NCBI GenBank assembly: GCA_947072805.1
Contig: CAMTJK010000046.1
Coordinates: 1 to 15,372 of the forward strand
DNA from: an uncultured Prevotella sp.
GTDB taxonomy: Bacteria > Bacteroidota > Bacteroidia > Bacteroidales > Bacteroidaceae
Reading direction: 5' to 3'
Length of the DNA: 15,372 nt
Translations under genes and position numbers: made by a program
Shown here: in pieces, positions 8,059-15,204 of the stretch
Layout: each line of letters begins with the position of its first letter
Position numbering within the stretch: the first letter of the stretch is position 1
Notes under the pieces: model-generated
Seen by the model: the letters and a program-made list of their open reading frames with translations, nothing else
The model's database searches: none
Told to the model about the DNA's origin: nothing

Positions 8059-9705
8059 ATGGCAACAACACCTGAATTCAAGTATGCTCCTATGTTCCAG
8101 ACGGGCAAGGACGACACAGAGTATTATCTGCTTTCAAAGGAGGGCGTCTCCGTAGGCGACTTCGAAGGCAAACCTATATTGAAGGTAGCCCCCGAGGCTC
8201 TCACTCTTCTTGCCAATCAGGCATTCCGCGATGTCAATTTCCTGTTGCGCCGTTCGCACAACGAGCAGGTTGCAAAGATTCTTTCCGACCCTGAAGCAAG
8301 CGACAACGACAAGTACGTAGCTCTTACCTTCCTCCGCAATGCAGAGGTGGCATGCAAGGGAAAGCTTCCTTTCTGCCAGGACACCGGTACGGCAATCATA
8401 CACGGCGAGAAGGGACAGCACGTATGGACAGGATATTGCGATGAAGAGGCACTGTCGTTGGGAGTTTACAAGACTTATACGGAAGAGAACCTGCGTTATT
8501 CGCAGAATGCGCCGCTCACTATGTATGAAGAGGTGAACACGCGTTGCAATCTGCCTGCCCAGATAGATATCGAAGCCACCGAGGGAGAGGAGTACAAGTT
8601 CCTTTGCGTGGTAAAGGGCGGCGGCTCAGCCAACAAGACATATTTCTATCAGGAGACAAAGGCACGCATACAGAATCCCGGCACGCTCGTTCCATTCCTC
8701 GTTGAGAAGATGAAGACCCTCGGAACGGCAGCCTGTCCGCCTTACCACATTGCTTTTGTCATCGGCGGAACGTCGGCAGAGAAGAACCTTCTCACCGTGA
8801 AGCTTGCATCCACACACTATTACGACAATCTTCCCACAACGGGAGATGAGACAGGACGCGCTTTCCGCGATGTGGAACTCGAGCAGCTTCTCATCGAGGA
8901 GGCATACAAGATAGGTCTCGGAGCGCAGTTCGGCGGAAAATATTTCGCCCACGACATACGCGTGGTACGTCTGCCGCGCCACGGTGCAAGCTGCCCGATA
9001 GGTCTCGGCGTAAGCTGTTCTGCCGACAGAAACATCAAGGCAAAAATCAATAAGGACGGTATCTGGATTGAGAAACTTGACGACAATCCCGGCGAACTCA
9101 TACCCGAAGAGCTGCGCAAGGCAGGCGAGGGCAATGCCGTGAAGATTGACCTCAACCAGCCGATGAGTGAGATATGCAAGGTGCTTTCGCAGTATCCTGT
9201 TTCCACACGTCTCAGTCTCAACGGTACCATCATTGTTGCCCGCGATATTGCCCATGCCAAGCTCAAGGCACGTCTTGACGCCGGCGAGGGACTGCCCGAT
9301 TATTTCAAGAATCACCCGGTGCTCTATGCCGGTCCGGCAAAGACTCCGGCAGGAATGCCTTGCGGTTCCATGGGTCCGACCACAGCCAACCGCATGGACC
9401 CCTATGTCGATGAGTTCCAGGACAACGGCGGTTCGATGATAATGATTGCAAAGGGCAACCGCACGCAGGTGGTTACCGACGCATGCCACAAGCATGGCGG
9501 CTTCTACCTTGGCAGCATTGGAGGTCCGGCAGCCGTACTGTCTATGAATTCTATCAAGAGCATAGAGTGTGTGGAATATCCGGAGCTCGGCATGGAGGCG
9601 GTATGGAAGATTCAGGTAGAAGATTTCCCGGCATTTATCCTCGTCGATGACAAGGGTAACGACTTCTTTCAGCAGCTCAAGCCCTGGACACCGTCATGCA
9701 AATAA
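8059..9705 (+). CDS. Class I fumarate hydratase, [4Fe-4S] type
   Basis: At 548 residues it has the same length as E. coli FumA/FumB. It interconverts fumarate and malate, here most likely in the reductive branch that leads to succinate in anaerobic Bacteroidales. The N-terminal Fumerase domain holds the three cysteines that ligate the [4Fe-4S] cluster in this family: C106 (LPFCQDTGTA), C226 (LGTAACPPYH) and C320 (GVSCSADRN). The KGGGSANKT (186-194) and RLPRHGASCPIG (304-315) motifs are intact. The C-terminal Fumerase_C domain shows GTIIVARDIAHAK, GPAKTPAGMPCGSMGPTTAN and HGGFYLGSIGGPAA. No signal peptide, so it is cytosolic. It starts 14 bases after the M16 gene with no Shine-Dalgarno sequence. 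The cluster makes it sensitive to oxygen and peroxide. It is complete. Confidence 0.97.
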   Translation: MATTPEFKYAPMFQTGKDDTEYYLLSKEGVSVGDFEGKPILKVAPEALTLLANQAFRDVNFLLRRSHNEQVAKILSDPEASDNDKYVALTFLRNAEVACKGKLPFCQDTGTAIIHGEKGQHVWTGYCDEEALSLGVYKTYTEENLRYSQNAPLTMYEEVNTRCNLPAQIDIEATEGEEYKFLCVVKGGGSANKTYFYQETKARIQNPGTLVPFLVEKMKTLGTAACPPYHIAFVIGGTSAEKNLLTVKLASTHYYDNLPTTGDETGRAFRDVELEQLLIEEAYKIGLGAQFGGKYFAHDIRVVRLPRHGASCPIGLGVSCSADRNIKAKINKDGIWIEKLDDNPGELIPEELRKAGEGNAVKIDLNQPMSEICKVLSQYPVSTRLSLNGTIIVARDIAHAKLKARLDAGEGLPDYFKNHPVLYAGPAKTPAGMPCGSMGPTTANRMDPYVDEFQDNGGSMIMIAKGNRTQVVTDACHKHGGFYLGSIGGPAAVLSMNSIKSIECVEYPELGMEAVWKIQVEDFPAFILVDDKGNDFFQQLKPWTPSCK

Positions 9706-9729
9706 TATGGAATAAGAAAATGCACGACC

Positions 9730-10314
9730 ATGAAAGATGAATTCATAGCCTTGTTACGTTCTACGGAAAGGCAGGGCATTGATAATGTTATCGCTTATCT
9801 GGAGAAGGTGGGCTTCTTTGAAGCCCCCGCTTCGGTAAGCAAGCATTTGTCGGAGGAGGGCGGACTGCTTGCCCATTCGCTCAATGTGTATCGCATGGCG
9901 AAGTCTCTGAAACCACAGCTCGTGGCTTTGAAGGCTGAAGTAGAAGAGCAGTTGCCCGACGCGAGCATCATCATTGCCACGCTTCTGCACGATATATGCA
10001 AGGCTAACATCTATCATAAGACAATGAAGTGGCGTAAGGACGAGCAGAACAGATGGGAACAGTATGACGCTTACGATGTAGATTACTCTCGCTTTCCGGT
10101 TGGTCACGGCGAGAAGTCGGTCATTATGCTGTTGCGTCTGGGTCTTGAGCTTACCAACGACGAGATTCTTGCCATCCGTTGGCACATGGGAGCATGGAAC
10201 CTTCCGTTCCAGAGTTTTGAAGACAAGTGCAATATTTCGGAAGCGGCACAGCATCCGCTCACGTCGTTAATGCAGGCTTCCGACATGCTTGCCACCCATA
10301 TTCTCGAGGGCTGA
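9730..10314 (+). CDS. Small HD-domain phosphohydrolase-like protein
   Basis: A 194-residue protein with the full metal-binding pattern of the HD superfamily: H49 (LLAHSLNV), H87-D88 (LLHDICK), H126 (VGHGEKS), H152 (IRWHMG) and D185 (ASDML). HD proteins usually hydrolyse phosphoester bonds in nucleotides or RNA; the sequence does not show which. The protein is a lone domain without membrane segments or a fused sensor. It lies 24 bases after the fumarase gene and ends the plus-strand gene series. Its last 48 bases, including the stop TGA at 10312-10314, overlap the 3' end of the convergent flavoprotein gene. A 6-bp hairpin (CAGCCA 10323-10328, TGGCTG 10335-10340) follows its stop but has no T-tract, so the operon has no clear intrinsic terminator. 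Confidence 0.88.
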   Translation: MKDEFIALLRSTERQGIDNVIAYLEKVGFFEAPASVSKHLSEEGGLLAHSLNVYRMAKSLKPQLVALKAEVEEQLPDASIIIATLLHDICKANIYHKTMKWRKDEQNRWEQYDAYDVDYSRFPVGHGEKSVIMLLRLGLELTNDEILAIRWHMGAWNLPFQSFEDKCNISEAAQHPLTSLMQASDMLATHILEG

Positions 10315-11544
10315 TGCCTTTTCAGCCATCGCTTTGGCTGCCACGTGCGCCATTGTCCATGCCGCTTGCAGGTTGAAACCGCCGGTAATGGCATCCACAT
10401 CAAGCACTTCGCCCGCGAAATAGAGTCCGGGCGAAGTGCGACTTTCAAGCGTATTGCTGTTTATTGCCGTGAGCGACACGCCGCCACAGGTTACAAATTC
10501 CTCCTTGAAGTTGTTTTTTCCGTCCACCTTGAATGTGCTGTTTGTCAGTCCGTTCACCATGCGGTTCATGCCTTTCTTTCCTATTTCCGTCCATCTTAGA
10601 GCCGTGTTCACGCCCCAGCGTTGCAGCAGACAGTTCCACAGACGCGCGTTAAGGCACTCCGGGCACACCGTCGATACCATCTTGCGCGGATTTTTTGCCG
10701 CAAGGGCTTCGAGCAGTCTGCCTGCGCCCTCCTCGTTTTCCTTTCCGAGCCAGTTTATGTTTAGTGTTGTCTTGTAGTCGCAGTCGTGCAGAGCCCTTGC
10801 CGCGTATGATGACAGTTTCAGTATGGCAGGTCCGCTCATGCCTTTGTGAGTGATGAGCAGTGCTCCTTCCGCCTTCCATTTCGTGCCGGCTACCGATGCC
10901 GTGACCTCTTCCACCACCGTACCCGTCAGTTCGGTTATGTCGTCGCCGGGCAGGCATAGGCTGAACAGCGACGGAACGGGTTCCACCGTCTCTATATCTG
11001 TTCCTACGAGCGTTTCGAGGGGAGCGCGTTTCTTGCTTCCTCCGGTTGCCAGCAGCACCATGTCAGCTTTTCTTTCAGCCGTATTTTCGTCGGCGAAGGT
11101 TATGATATATCTGCCGTCGGCGTCGTCGCGCCTTATTCTCGTTGCGCGGTGGTGTGTCATCACCTTTACGCCCCCTTTGTGCATGAGCCGTGTGAGCGTG
11201 TTCACTATCTCCATGGCGTTCTGCGAGCGTGGAAACACGCATCCGTCGTCTTGCGTTACAAGTCTCACCCCCTCGTTTTCAAACCATTGGCACACCTCTC
11301 TGTTGCCGAAGTCGCGCAGCAGTCGCTTCATGAGCCGTTCGCCGCGCGGGTAGGCTGTTGCAGTGCTTTTCACGTGTTCAAACGAGTTTGTCAGGTTGCA
11401 TCGTCCGCCGCCTGTTATGGCAACCTTGGCGAGCGGTTTGCTTCCGCTTTCATATACGGTGATGTCTGCGTGTCGGCAAGTGCGGCTGAGGCTTATTGCG
11501 GCAAAGCAGCCGGCAGCCCCTCCGCCTATGATGGCAATGTGCAT
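10267..11544 (-). CDS. HI0933/YhiN family NAD(P)/FAD-dependent oxidoreductase
   Basis: A 425-residue flavoprotein of the HI0933-like (BaiN/YhiN) family. The N-terminal dinucleotide-binding fold has IGGGAAG (6-12) followed by an acidic residue at the end of the second strand (VYES, E32). The family signature ITGGGRCNLTN (43-53) is intact. A second FAD-contact stretch, TSPGLYFAGEVLDVDAITGGFNLQAAW, lies near the C-terminus. Family members are soluble flavin enzymes; the physiological substrate is mostly unknown and cannot be told here. The last 15-20 residues (NMGGKHVGSLH end) run past the usual family end and are encoded opposite the 3' end of the HD gene. The start ATG at 11544 is only 27 bases after a strong terminator stem, and I see no TAnnTTTG promoter in between. 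Confidence 0.93.
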   Translation of the reverse strand: MHIAIIGGGAAGCFAAISLSRTCRHADITVYESGSKPLAKVAITGGGRCNLTNSFEHVKSTATAYPRGERLMKRLLRDFGNREVCQWFENEGVRLVTQDDGCVFPRSQNAMEIVNTLTRLMHKGGVKVMTHHRATRIRRDDADGRYIITFADENTAERKADMVLLATGGSKKRAPLETLVGTDIETVEPVPSLFSLCLPGDDITELTGTVVEEVTASVAGTKWKAEGALLITHKGMSGPAILKLSSYAARALHDCDYKTTLNINWLGKENEEGAGRLLEALAAKNPRKMVSTVCPECLNARLWNCLLQRWGVNTALRWTEIGKKGMNRMVNGLTNSTFKVDGKNNFKEEFVTCGGVSLTAINSNTLESRTSPGLYFAGEVLDVDAITGGFNLQAAWTMAHVAAKAMAEKASALENMGGKHVGSLH

Positions 11545-11570
11545 GTCTGCTTACTGTTGATGTATGTAAT

Positions 11571-11610
11571 AAAAAAGCGGGCGCAGCCGTCCGTCAGAAC
11601 ACTGCGCCCG
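11571..11610 (-). terminator. Intrinsic terminator of the ferritin gene
   Basis: CTGCGCCCG/CGGGCGCAG arms of 9 bp (plus coordinates 11602-11610 and 11578-11586) form a perfect GC-rich stem with a 15-base loop. Read on the minus strand, the stem is followed after one base by six T residues (11576-11571). This is a classic rho-independent terminator for the ferritin transcript, about 60 bases after its stop. The T-tract lies 27 bases before the ATG of the next minus-strand gene. Confidence 0.88.
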
Positions 11611-11669
11611 TAGTGTGAAAATCTCTTTATGAGCCTGTTGTCCGTTATGTTCCGGACGCGTGCGGCTTC

Positions 11670-12152
11670 TTATTTTCTGCTGCCGTATTGCTGATCGAGA
11701 TTGAATATGGCAGAGTTGCCCATCTTCTTTATGCGGTCTACTATGCCCGAAGCCGTAGCTTCCTCTTCCACCTGCTCGCGTACGAAGCTCCACAGGAAGT
11801 CTTGCGAAGCCTTGTCGTTTTCGGCTGCTGCAATGTCCACCAGTTCGTCTATCCATCTCGACACCTTGCACTCGTGTTCGTAAACATGTTCAAACACTTC
11901 CAGCGGTGTGCTCCATGTGTCGGGCACAGAGTCTATCAGTCCCACCTTGGCTGTTCCGCCGCGTTTTATTATGTAGTCTGCCATGGTGTAGGCGTGTTCC
12001 ATTTCTTCCTGTGACTGTTTTTTCATCCATGTGGCAAAGCCGCCGAAGCCCTCTTTGTCAAAGTAGAATGCCATTGAAAGATACAGGTTTGCTGACCAGA
12101 TTTCTCTTGCGATTTGCGCATTGATGGCGTCTTGTAATTTCTGTGATATCAT
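11670..12152 (-). CDS. ftnA: Bacterial non-haem ferritin
   Basis: A 160-residue four-helix ferritin starting MISQKLQDAIN. It oxidises ferrous iron and stores it as a mineral inside a 24-subunit cytosolic shell, which also limits peroxide damage. The ferroxidase residues fall at the same numbers as in E. coli FtnA: E17, E50, H53, E94 and Q127. The third (C) site residues E49, E126, E129 and E130 are also present. The reading frame is open for 74 more codons upstream to 12374, but that extension has no ferritin character and spans the predicted promoter and the clpB terminator region, so the ATG at 12152 is the right start. The upstream sequence is A-rich without a Shine-Dalgarno sequence. The gene has its own promoter and terminator, so it is probably transcribed alone. 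Confidence 0.97.
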   Translation of the reverse strand: MISQKLQDAINAQIAREIWSANLYLSMAFYFDKEGFGGFATWMKKQSQEEMEHAYTMADYIIKRGGTAKVGLIDSVPDTWSTPLEVFEHVYEHECKVSRWIDELVDIAAAENDKASQDFLWSFVREQVEEEATASGIVDRIKKMGNSAIFNLDQQYGSRK

Positions 12153-12202
12153 ATTCTTTGATTTTATATGGTTAGAAAATTTGTTCTTCAGACTGTCGTG
12201 TC

Positions 12203-12216
12203 GCACCTTGCGGTGC
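12203..12216 (-). promoter_or_regulatory. Small hairpin at the 5' end of the ferritin leader
   Basis: GCACC (12203-12207) and GGTGC (12212-12216) form a 5-bp stem with a 4-base loop. With transcription predicted to start near 12221 on the minus strand, this hairpin would sit within the first 5-20 bases of the ferritin mRNA. Such 5' terminal stems can protect an mRNA from decay, but the short stem makes this tentative. On the plus strand four T residues follow it, though no plus-strand gene ends there. Confidence 0.35.
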
Positions 12217-12227
12217 TTTTGCATATA

Positions 12228-12258
12228 CAAAAATACATTGTTTCCGCCTAAAAGGCAA
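12228..12258 (-). promoter_or_regulatory. Predicted Bacteroidetes-type promoter for ferritin
   Basis: On the minus strand TATTTTTG (12235-12228) matches TAnnTTTG exactly, and TTG (12258-12256) sits 20 bases upstream as the -33 element. The predicted start near 12221 gives a leader of about 69 bases. The -7 box has the same sequence as that of the GH28 promoter. I see no convincing Fur, PerR or OxyR site nearby. Confidence 0.65.
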
Positions 12259-12285
12259 GTAAGCACATGTAATCTAACAAACTTT

Positions 12286-12331
12286 AACCCAAATGGGTTG
12301 AGCCCCAACCGCCGATTGGGTGCTTGGGGCT
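12286..12331 (-). terminator. Two consecutive hairpins downstream of clpB, probable terminator
   Basis: On the minus strand, 8 bases after the clpB stop codon, AGCCCCAA/TTGGGGCT (12324-12331 with 12301-12308) forms an 8-bp stem with a 15-base loop. A second stem, AACCC/GGGTT (12295-12299 with 12286-12290) with a 4-base loop, follows almost at once. The sequence after it (TTAAAGTTTGTT) is only moderately T-rich. The pair probably ends the clpB transcript before the ferritin promoter, but the weak T-tract lowers certainty. TTGGG and CCCAA recur in both stems, so alternative pairings are possible. Confidence 0.6.
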
Positions 12332-12339
12332 TGTCTGTT

Positions 12340-14988
12340 TCAGTTTCTGAACACGAGGTGTCCTTCTGTGGCATCCACCACTATCGGCTTGTCGCCGCTC
12401 ACCTCGCCGGCAAGAATCTTTTTCGACAGGTCGTTCAGCACGTTGCGCTGTATGGCGCGTTTTACGGGTCGTGCTCCGAACTCCGCGTCGTAGCCTGCTT
12501 CGGCGAGTGCGTCGATGGCGGCATCGGTGGTAACGAGTTCGAAGCCTTGCGGCGCGAGCATCCTCTTCAGTCCCTCCATCTGCAGTCTTACCACGTCGGC
12601 AATCTCGTTGCGTGTCAGCGGCAGGAACATTATGGTCTCGTCTATGCGGTTCAGAAATTCCGGTCTGATGGTCTTCTTCAGCATAGCCATGAGCGTGTTG
12701 TTCATGTTATCGAGCTGTTGTTCTGTCAGCGTGCCGCCGCTGCGTTCCGTCTCTTCGCGTATCAGTTGGCTGCCGAGGTTCGAGGTCATTATTATTATGG
12801 TGTTCTTGAAGTTCACCGTCCTGCCCTTGTTGTCGGTCAGTCGTCCGTCGTCGAGCACCTGCAGCAGTATGTTGAACACGTCGGGGTGTGCCTTTTCTAT
12901 CTCGTCGAACAGCACCACGGAGTAGGGCTTGCGCCGTACCGCTTCTGTCAGTTGTCCGCCCTCGTCGTAGCCCACATATCCCGGAGGCGCTCCTATGAGG
13001 CGGCTCACGCTGAACTTCTCCTGATATTCGCTCATGTCAATGCGCGTCATCATTGTCTCGTCGTTGAATAGATATTCTGCCAGGGCCTTTGCCAGCTCCG
13101 TCTTGCCCACGCCTGTCGTTCCGAGGAATATGAACGATGCTATCGGGCGCTTGGGGTCTTGCAGTCCGGCGCGGCTCCGTCTTACGGCGTCGCTCACGGC
13201 ACGTATGGCTTCGTCCTGTCCTATTACGCGCTTGTGCAGTTCTTCCTCGAGGTGCAGCAGCTTTTCCCTTTCGCTTTGCAGCATTCTTGTCACCGGTATG
13301 CCGGTCCAGCGGCTCACCACCTCGGCAATGTCGTCTGCCGTCACTTCCTCGCGCATCATTGCTTCGGCGCCCTGTGTGGCTTTCAGCTTCTCCTGTATGG
13401 CGGCAATGTTGTTTTCCAGTTCCTTTATCCTGCCGTACCTTATCTCTGCCACGCGTTCGTAGTTGCCTTCGCGTTCGGCGCGTTCCGCCTCAAACTTCAG
13501 TTGCTCTGTTTGCTCCTTGTACTGCTGTATGCTGTTCACCAGTGTGCGTTCGCTTTCCCATTTTGCGCGGTAGTCCTTCTCCTTGTCGTGCAGTTCGGCA
13601 ATGTCTTTGTCGAGCTGTGCCAGCTTGGCTGTAAGCGAGAACTCTCCGCCGCCGGCGTTCTCCTCTGCCGTGGCAGCCGCCGTTGCCTGTCCGCGCTGTT
13701 CCTTGCGCAGGGCCTCGCGCTCTATCTCCAGCTGTTTCAGTCGCCTTGTTATCTCGTCGAGTTCTTCCGGCACCGAGTCGTGCTCCATGCGCAGTTTGGC
13801 GGCAGCCTCGTCCATCAGGTCTATGGCCTTGTCGGGCAGGAAGCGGTCGCTGATGTATCGTTCCGACAGTTGCACGGCGGCTATACATGCGTCGTCTTGT
13901 ATGCGCACCTTGTGGTGGTTCTCGTAGCGTTCCTTCAGACCGCGCAGTATCGATATTGCGCTCAGCTCGTCGGGTTCGTCCACCATTACCGTCTGGAAGC
14001 GGCGTTCCAGCGCCTTGTCTTTCTCGAAATATTTCTGATATTCGTTGAGCGTGGTGGCGCCTATGGAGCGCAGTTCGCCGCGTGCCAGTGCCGGTTTCAG
14101 TATGTTGGCGGCATCCATTGCGCCTTCTCCGCCGCCGGCTCCCACGAGGGTATGTATCTCGTCGATGAAGAGAATAATGCGTCCGTCGGCTTTGGTCACC
14201 TCGTTGATTACCGACTTCAGCCTCTCCTCAAATTCGCCTTTATACTTTGCTCCTGCCACCAGTGCGCCCATGTCGAGCGAGTACAGTTGCTTGTCTTTCA
14301 GGTTCTCCGGCACGTCGCCCCTTACTATGCGTTCGGCAAGTCCCTCCACGATGGCTGTCTTTCCCGTTCCGGGTTCGCCAATGAGTATGGGGTTGTTCTT
14401 TGTGCGTCGCGACAGTATCTGCAGCACCCTCCTTATCTCGTCATCACGTCCTATCACGGGGTCCAGCTTTCCGGCGCGTGCATCCTCCACGAGGTTTTTT
14501 GCATATTTCTCCAGTGAGCGGTAGTTGTCGTCGGCGCTCTGTGTCTTCACGCTCTCGCCCTGCCGCAGCTCTTCGGTAGCCTTGCGCAGTGCCTTTTCGG
14601 TGCATCCGGCGTCTTTCAGTATGCGGCTTGCGGTAGAGTCTACCGAGACGAGTGCCATGAGCAGCGGTTCCACCGATACAAACTCGTCGCCCATCTTCTG
14701 TGCCGCCTCCTGTGCCCTTTGCAGCACGCTGTTGGCGTCGTTCGAGAAGTAGGGCTGACCGCCCTGCACCCTCGGCAGGTGTCTTATGTCGTTGTCGGCA
14801 AGCATTTCCACCTGCCTTGTGTTCACTCCGGCTTTGCCGAAGATAAATCCGGCTACGTCCTTAGCCTTTACCAGCACTCCTTTCAGCAGGTGTACCGGTT
14901 CTATGGCTTGCTGTCCGCCGCCTTGCGCTATGTTTACAGCTTCCTGTACACATTCTTGCGCCTTGATTGTAAATTTGTCCAAACTCAT
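12340..14988 (-). CDS. clpB: ATP-dependent disaggregase ClpB (Hsp104 family)
   Basis: An 882-residue hexameric AAA+ chaperone that, with DnaK, threads proteins out of aggregates in the cytosol. The Clp N domain covers about residues 1-145. AAA1 has Walker A GEPGTGKT (204-211), Walker B LFIDE (273-277), pore loop GAKYKGEFEER (Y249) and arginine-finger RR (329-330). The coiled-coil middle domain runs about 405-535. AAA2 has Walker A GTTGVGKT (623-630), Walker B VLFDE (692-696), pore loop GAPPGYVGYDEGG (Y671) and sensor-2 GAR (838-840). No ClpP-docking loop is apparent, as expected for ClpB. It is about 20-25 residues longer than usual because of an Ala/Thr/Gly/Glu-rich insert near residues 432-450. 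The ATG at 14988 has a strong AGGAG site 5 bases upstream. Its stop lies just before paired hairpins. Confidence 0.98.
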   Translation of the reverse strand: MSLDKFTIKAQECVQEAVNIAQGGGQQAIEPVHLLKGVLVKAKDVAGFIFGKAGVNTRQVEMLADNDIRHLPRVQGGQPYFSNDANSVLQRAQEAAQKMGDEFVSVEPLLMALVSVDSTASRILKDAGCTEKALRKATEELRQGESVKTQSADDNYRSLEKYAKNLVEDARAGKLDPVIGRDDEIRRVLQILSRRTKNNPILIGEPGTGKTAIVEGLAERIVRGDVPENLKDKQLYSLDMGALVAGAKYKGEFEERLKSVINEVTKADGRIILFIDEIHTLVGAGGGEGAMDAANILKPALARGELRSIGATTLNEYQKYFEKDKALERRFQTVMVDEPDELSAISILRGLKERYENHHKVRIQDDACIAAVQLSERYISDRFLPDKAIDLMDEAAAKLRMEHDSVPEELDEITRRLKQLEIEREALRKEQRGQATAAATAEENAGGGEFSLTAKLAQLDKDIAELHDKEKDYRAKWESERTLVNSIQQYKEQTEQLKFEAERAEREGNYERVAEIRYGRIKELENNIAAIQEKLKATQGAEAMMREEVTADDIAEVVSRWTGIPVTRMLQSEREKLLHLEEELHKRVIGQDEAIRAVSDAVRRSRAGLQDPKRPIASFIFLGTTGVGKTELAKALAEYLFNDETMMTRIDMSEYQEKFSVSRLIGAPPGYVGYDEGGQLTEAVRRKPYSVVLFDEIEKAHPDVFNILLQVLDDGRLTDNKGRTVNFKNTIIIMTSNLGSQLIREETERSGGTLTEQQLDNMNNTLMAMLKKTIRPEFLNRIDETIMFLPLTRNEIADVVRLQMEGLKRMLAPQGFELVTTDAAIDALAEAGYDAEFGARPVKRAIQRNVLNDLSKKILAGEVSGDKPIVVDATEGHLVFRN

Positions 14989-14993
14989 GATTT

Positions 14994-14998
14994 CTCCT
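14994..14998 (-). promoter_or_regulatory. Strong Shine-Dalgarno site of clpB
   Basis: AAAGGAG is read on the minus strand upstream of the clpB start, with AGGAG at 14998-14994 and 5 bases to the ATG at 14988. None of the other genes in this window has a comparable site, which fits the general scarcity of such sites in Bacteroidetes. It fixes the clpB start with confidence. Confidence 0.85.
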
Positions 14999-15094
14999 TT
15001 CTTTTATAATAATGTATACCTTATATTATATATATAGTCTTCATGTTGCGTTATGCAGCCTTTGCCTTTGTCCCCACAAACGGTGTGCCGTGGC

Positions 15095-15204
15095 GTCGTT
15101 TAGTGTCACATTGTCAGTCGTTACGTACGTAAACGACACAAGGACGACCTTGCATAACACTCTTGTCTGCCCCTTGTTTACTTTGTAGGTTACGGTGTCG
15201 TTAC
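15095..15204. repeat. Cluster of GTCGTT[TA][AC] motifs and a palindrome upstream of clpB
   Basis: GTCGTTTA occurs at 15095-15102 and, inverted, at 15130-15137. GTCGTTAC occurs at 15117-15124 and 15197-15204. The first and second copies are exactly 22 bases apart, and the second and third overlap the perfect 12-bp palindrome at 15121-15132. GTTAC alone recurs at 15120, 15189, 15200 and 15227. This pattern suggests protein-binding sites or a structured leader, but no known operator matches it. Confidence 0.5.

Noticed and set aside
8626..9495. A 289-codon minus-strand frame inside the fumarase gene
   Set aside because: Antisense to conserved fumarase motifs; its composition (Cys/His rich) is that of a shadow frame.
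10323..10340. Hairpin CAGCCA/TGGCTG just after the HD gene stop as an operon terminator
   Set aside because: The stem is only 6 bp, no T-tract follows, and it lies inside the coding sequence of the opposing flavoprotein.
12153..12374. Upstream in-frame extension of the ferritin gene (74 codons)
   Set aside because: It has no ferritin similarity and runs through the predicted promoter, leader hairpin and clpB 3' hairpins; ferritins start at the MISQKL methionine.
13159..14517. A 452-codon plus-strand reading frame opposite clpB
   Set aside because: It is fully antisense to a certain clpB gene, its translation is Cys/His/Val-rich with no domain, and such long shadow frames arise from clpB codon bias.
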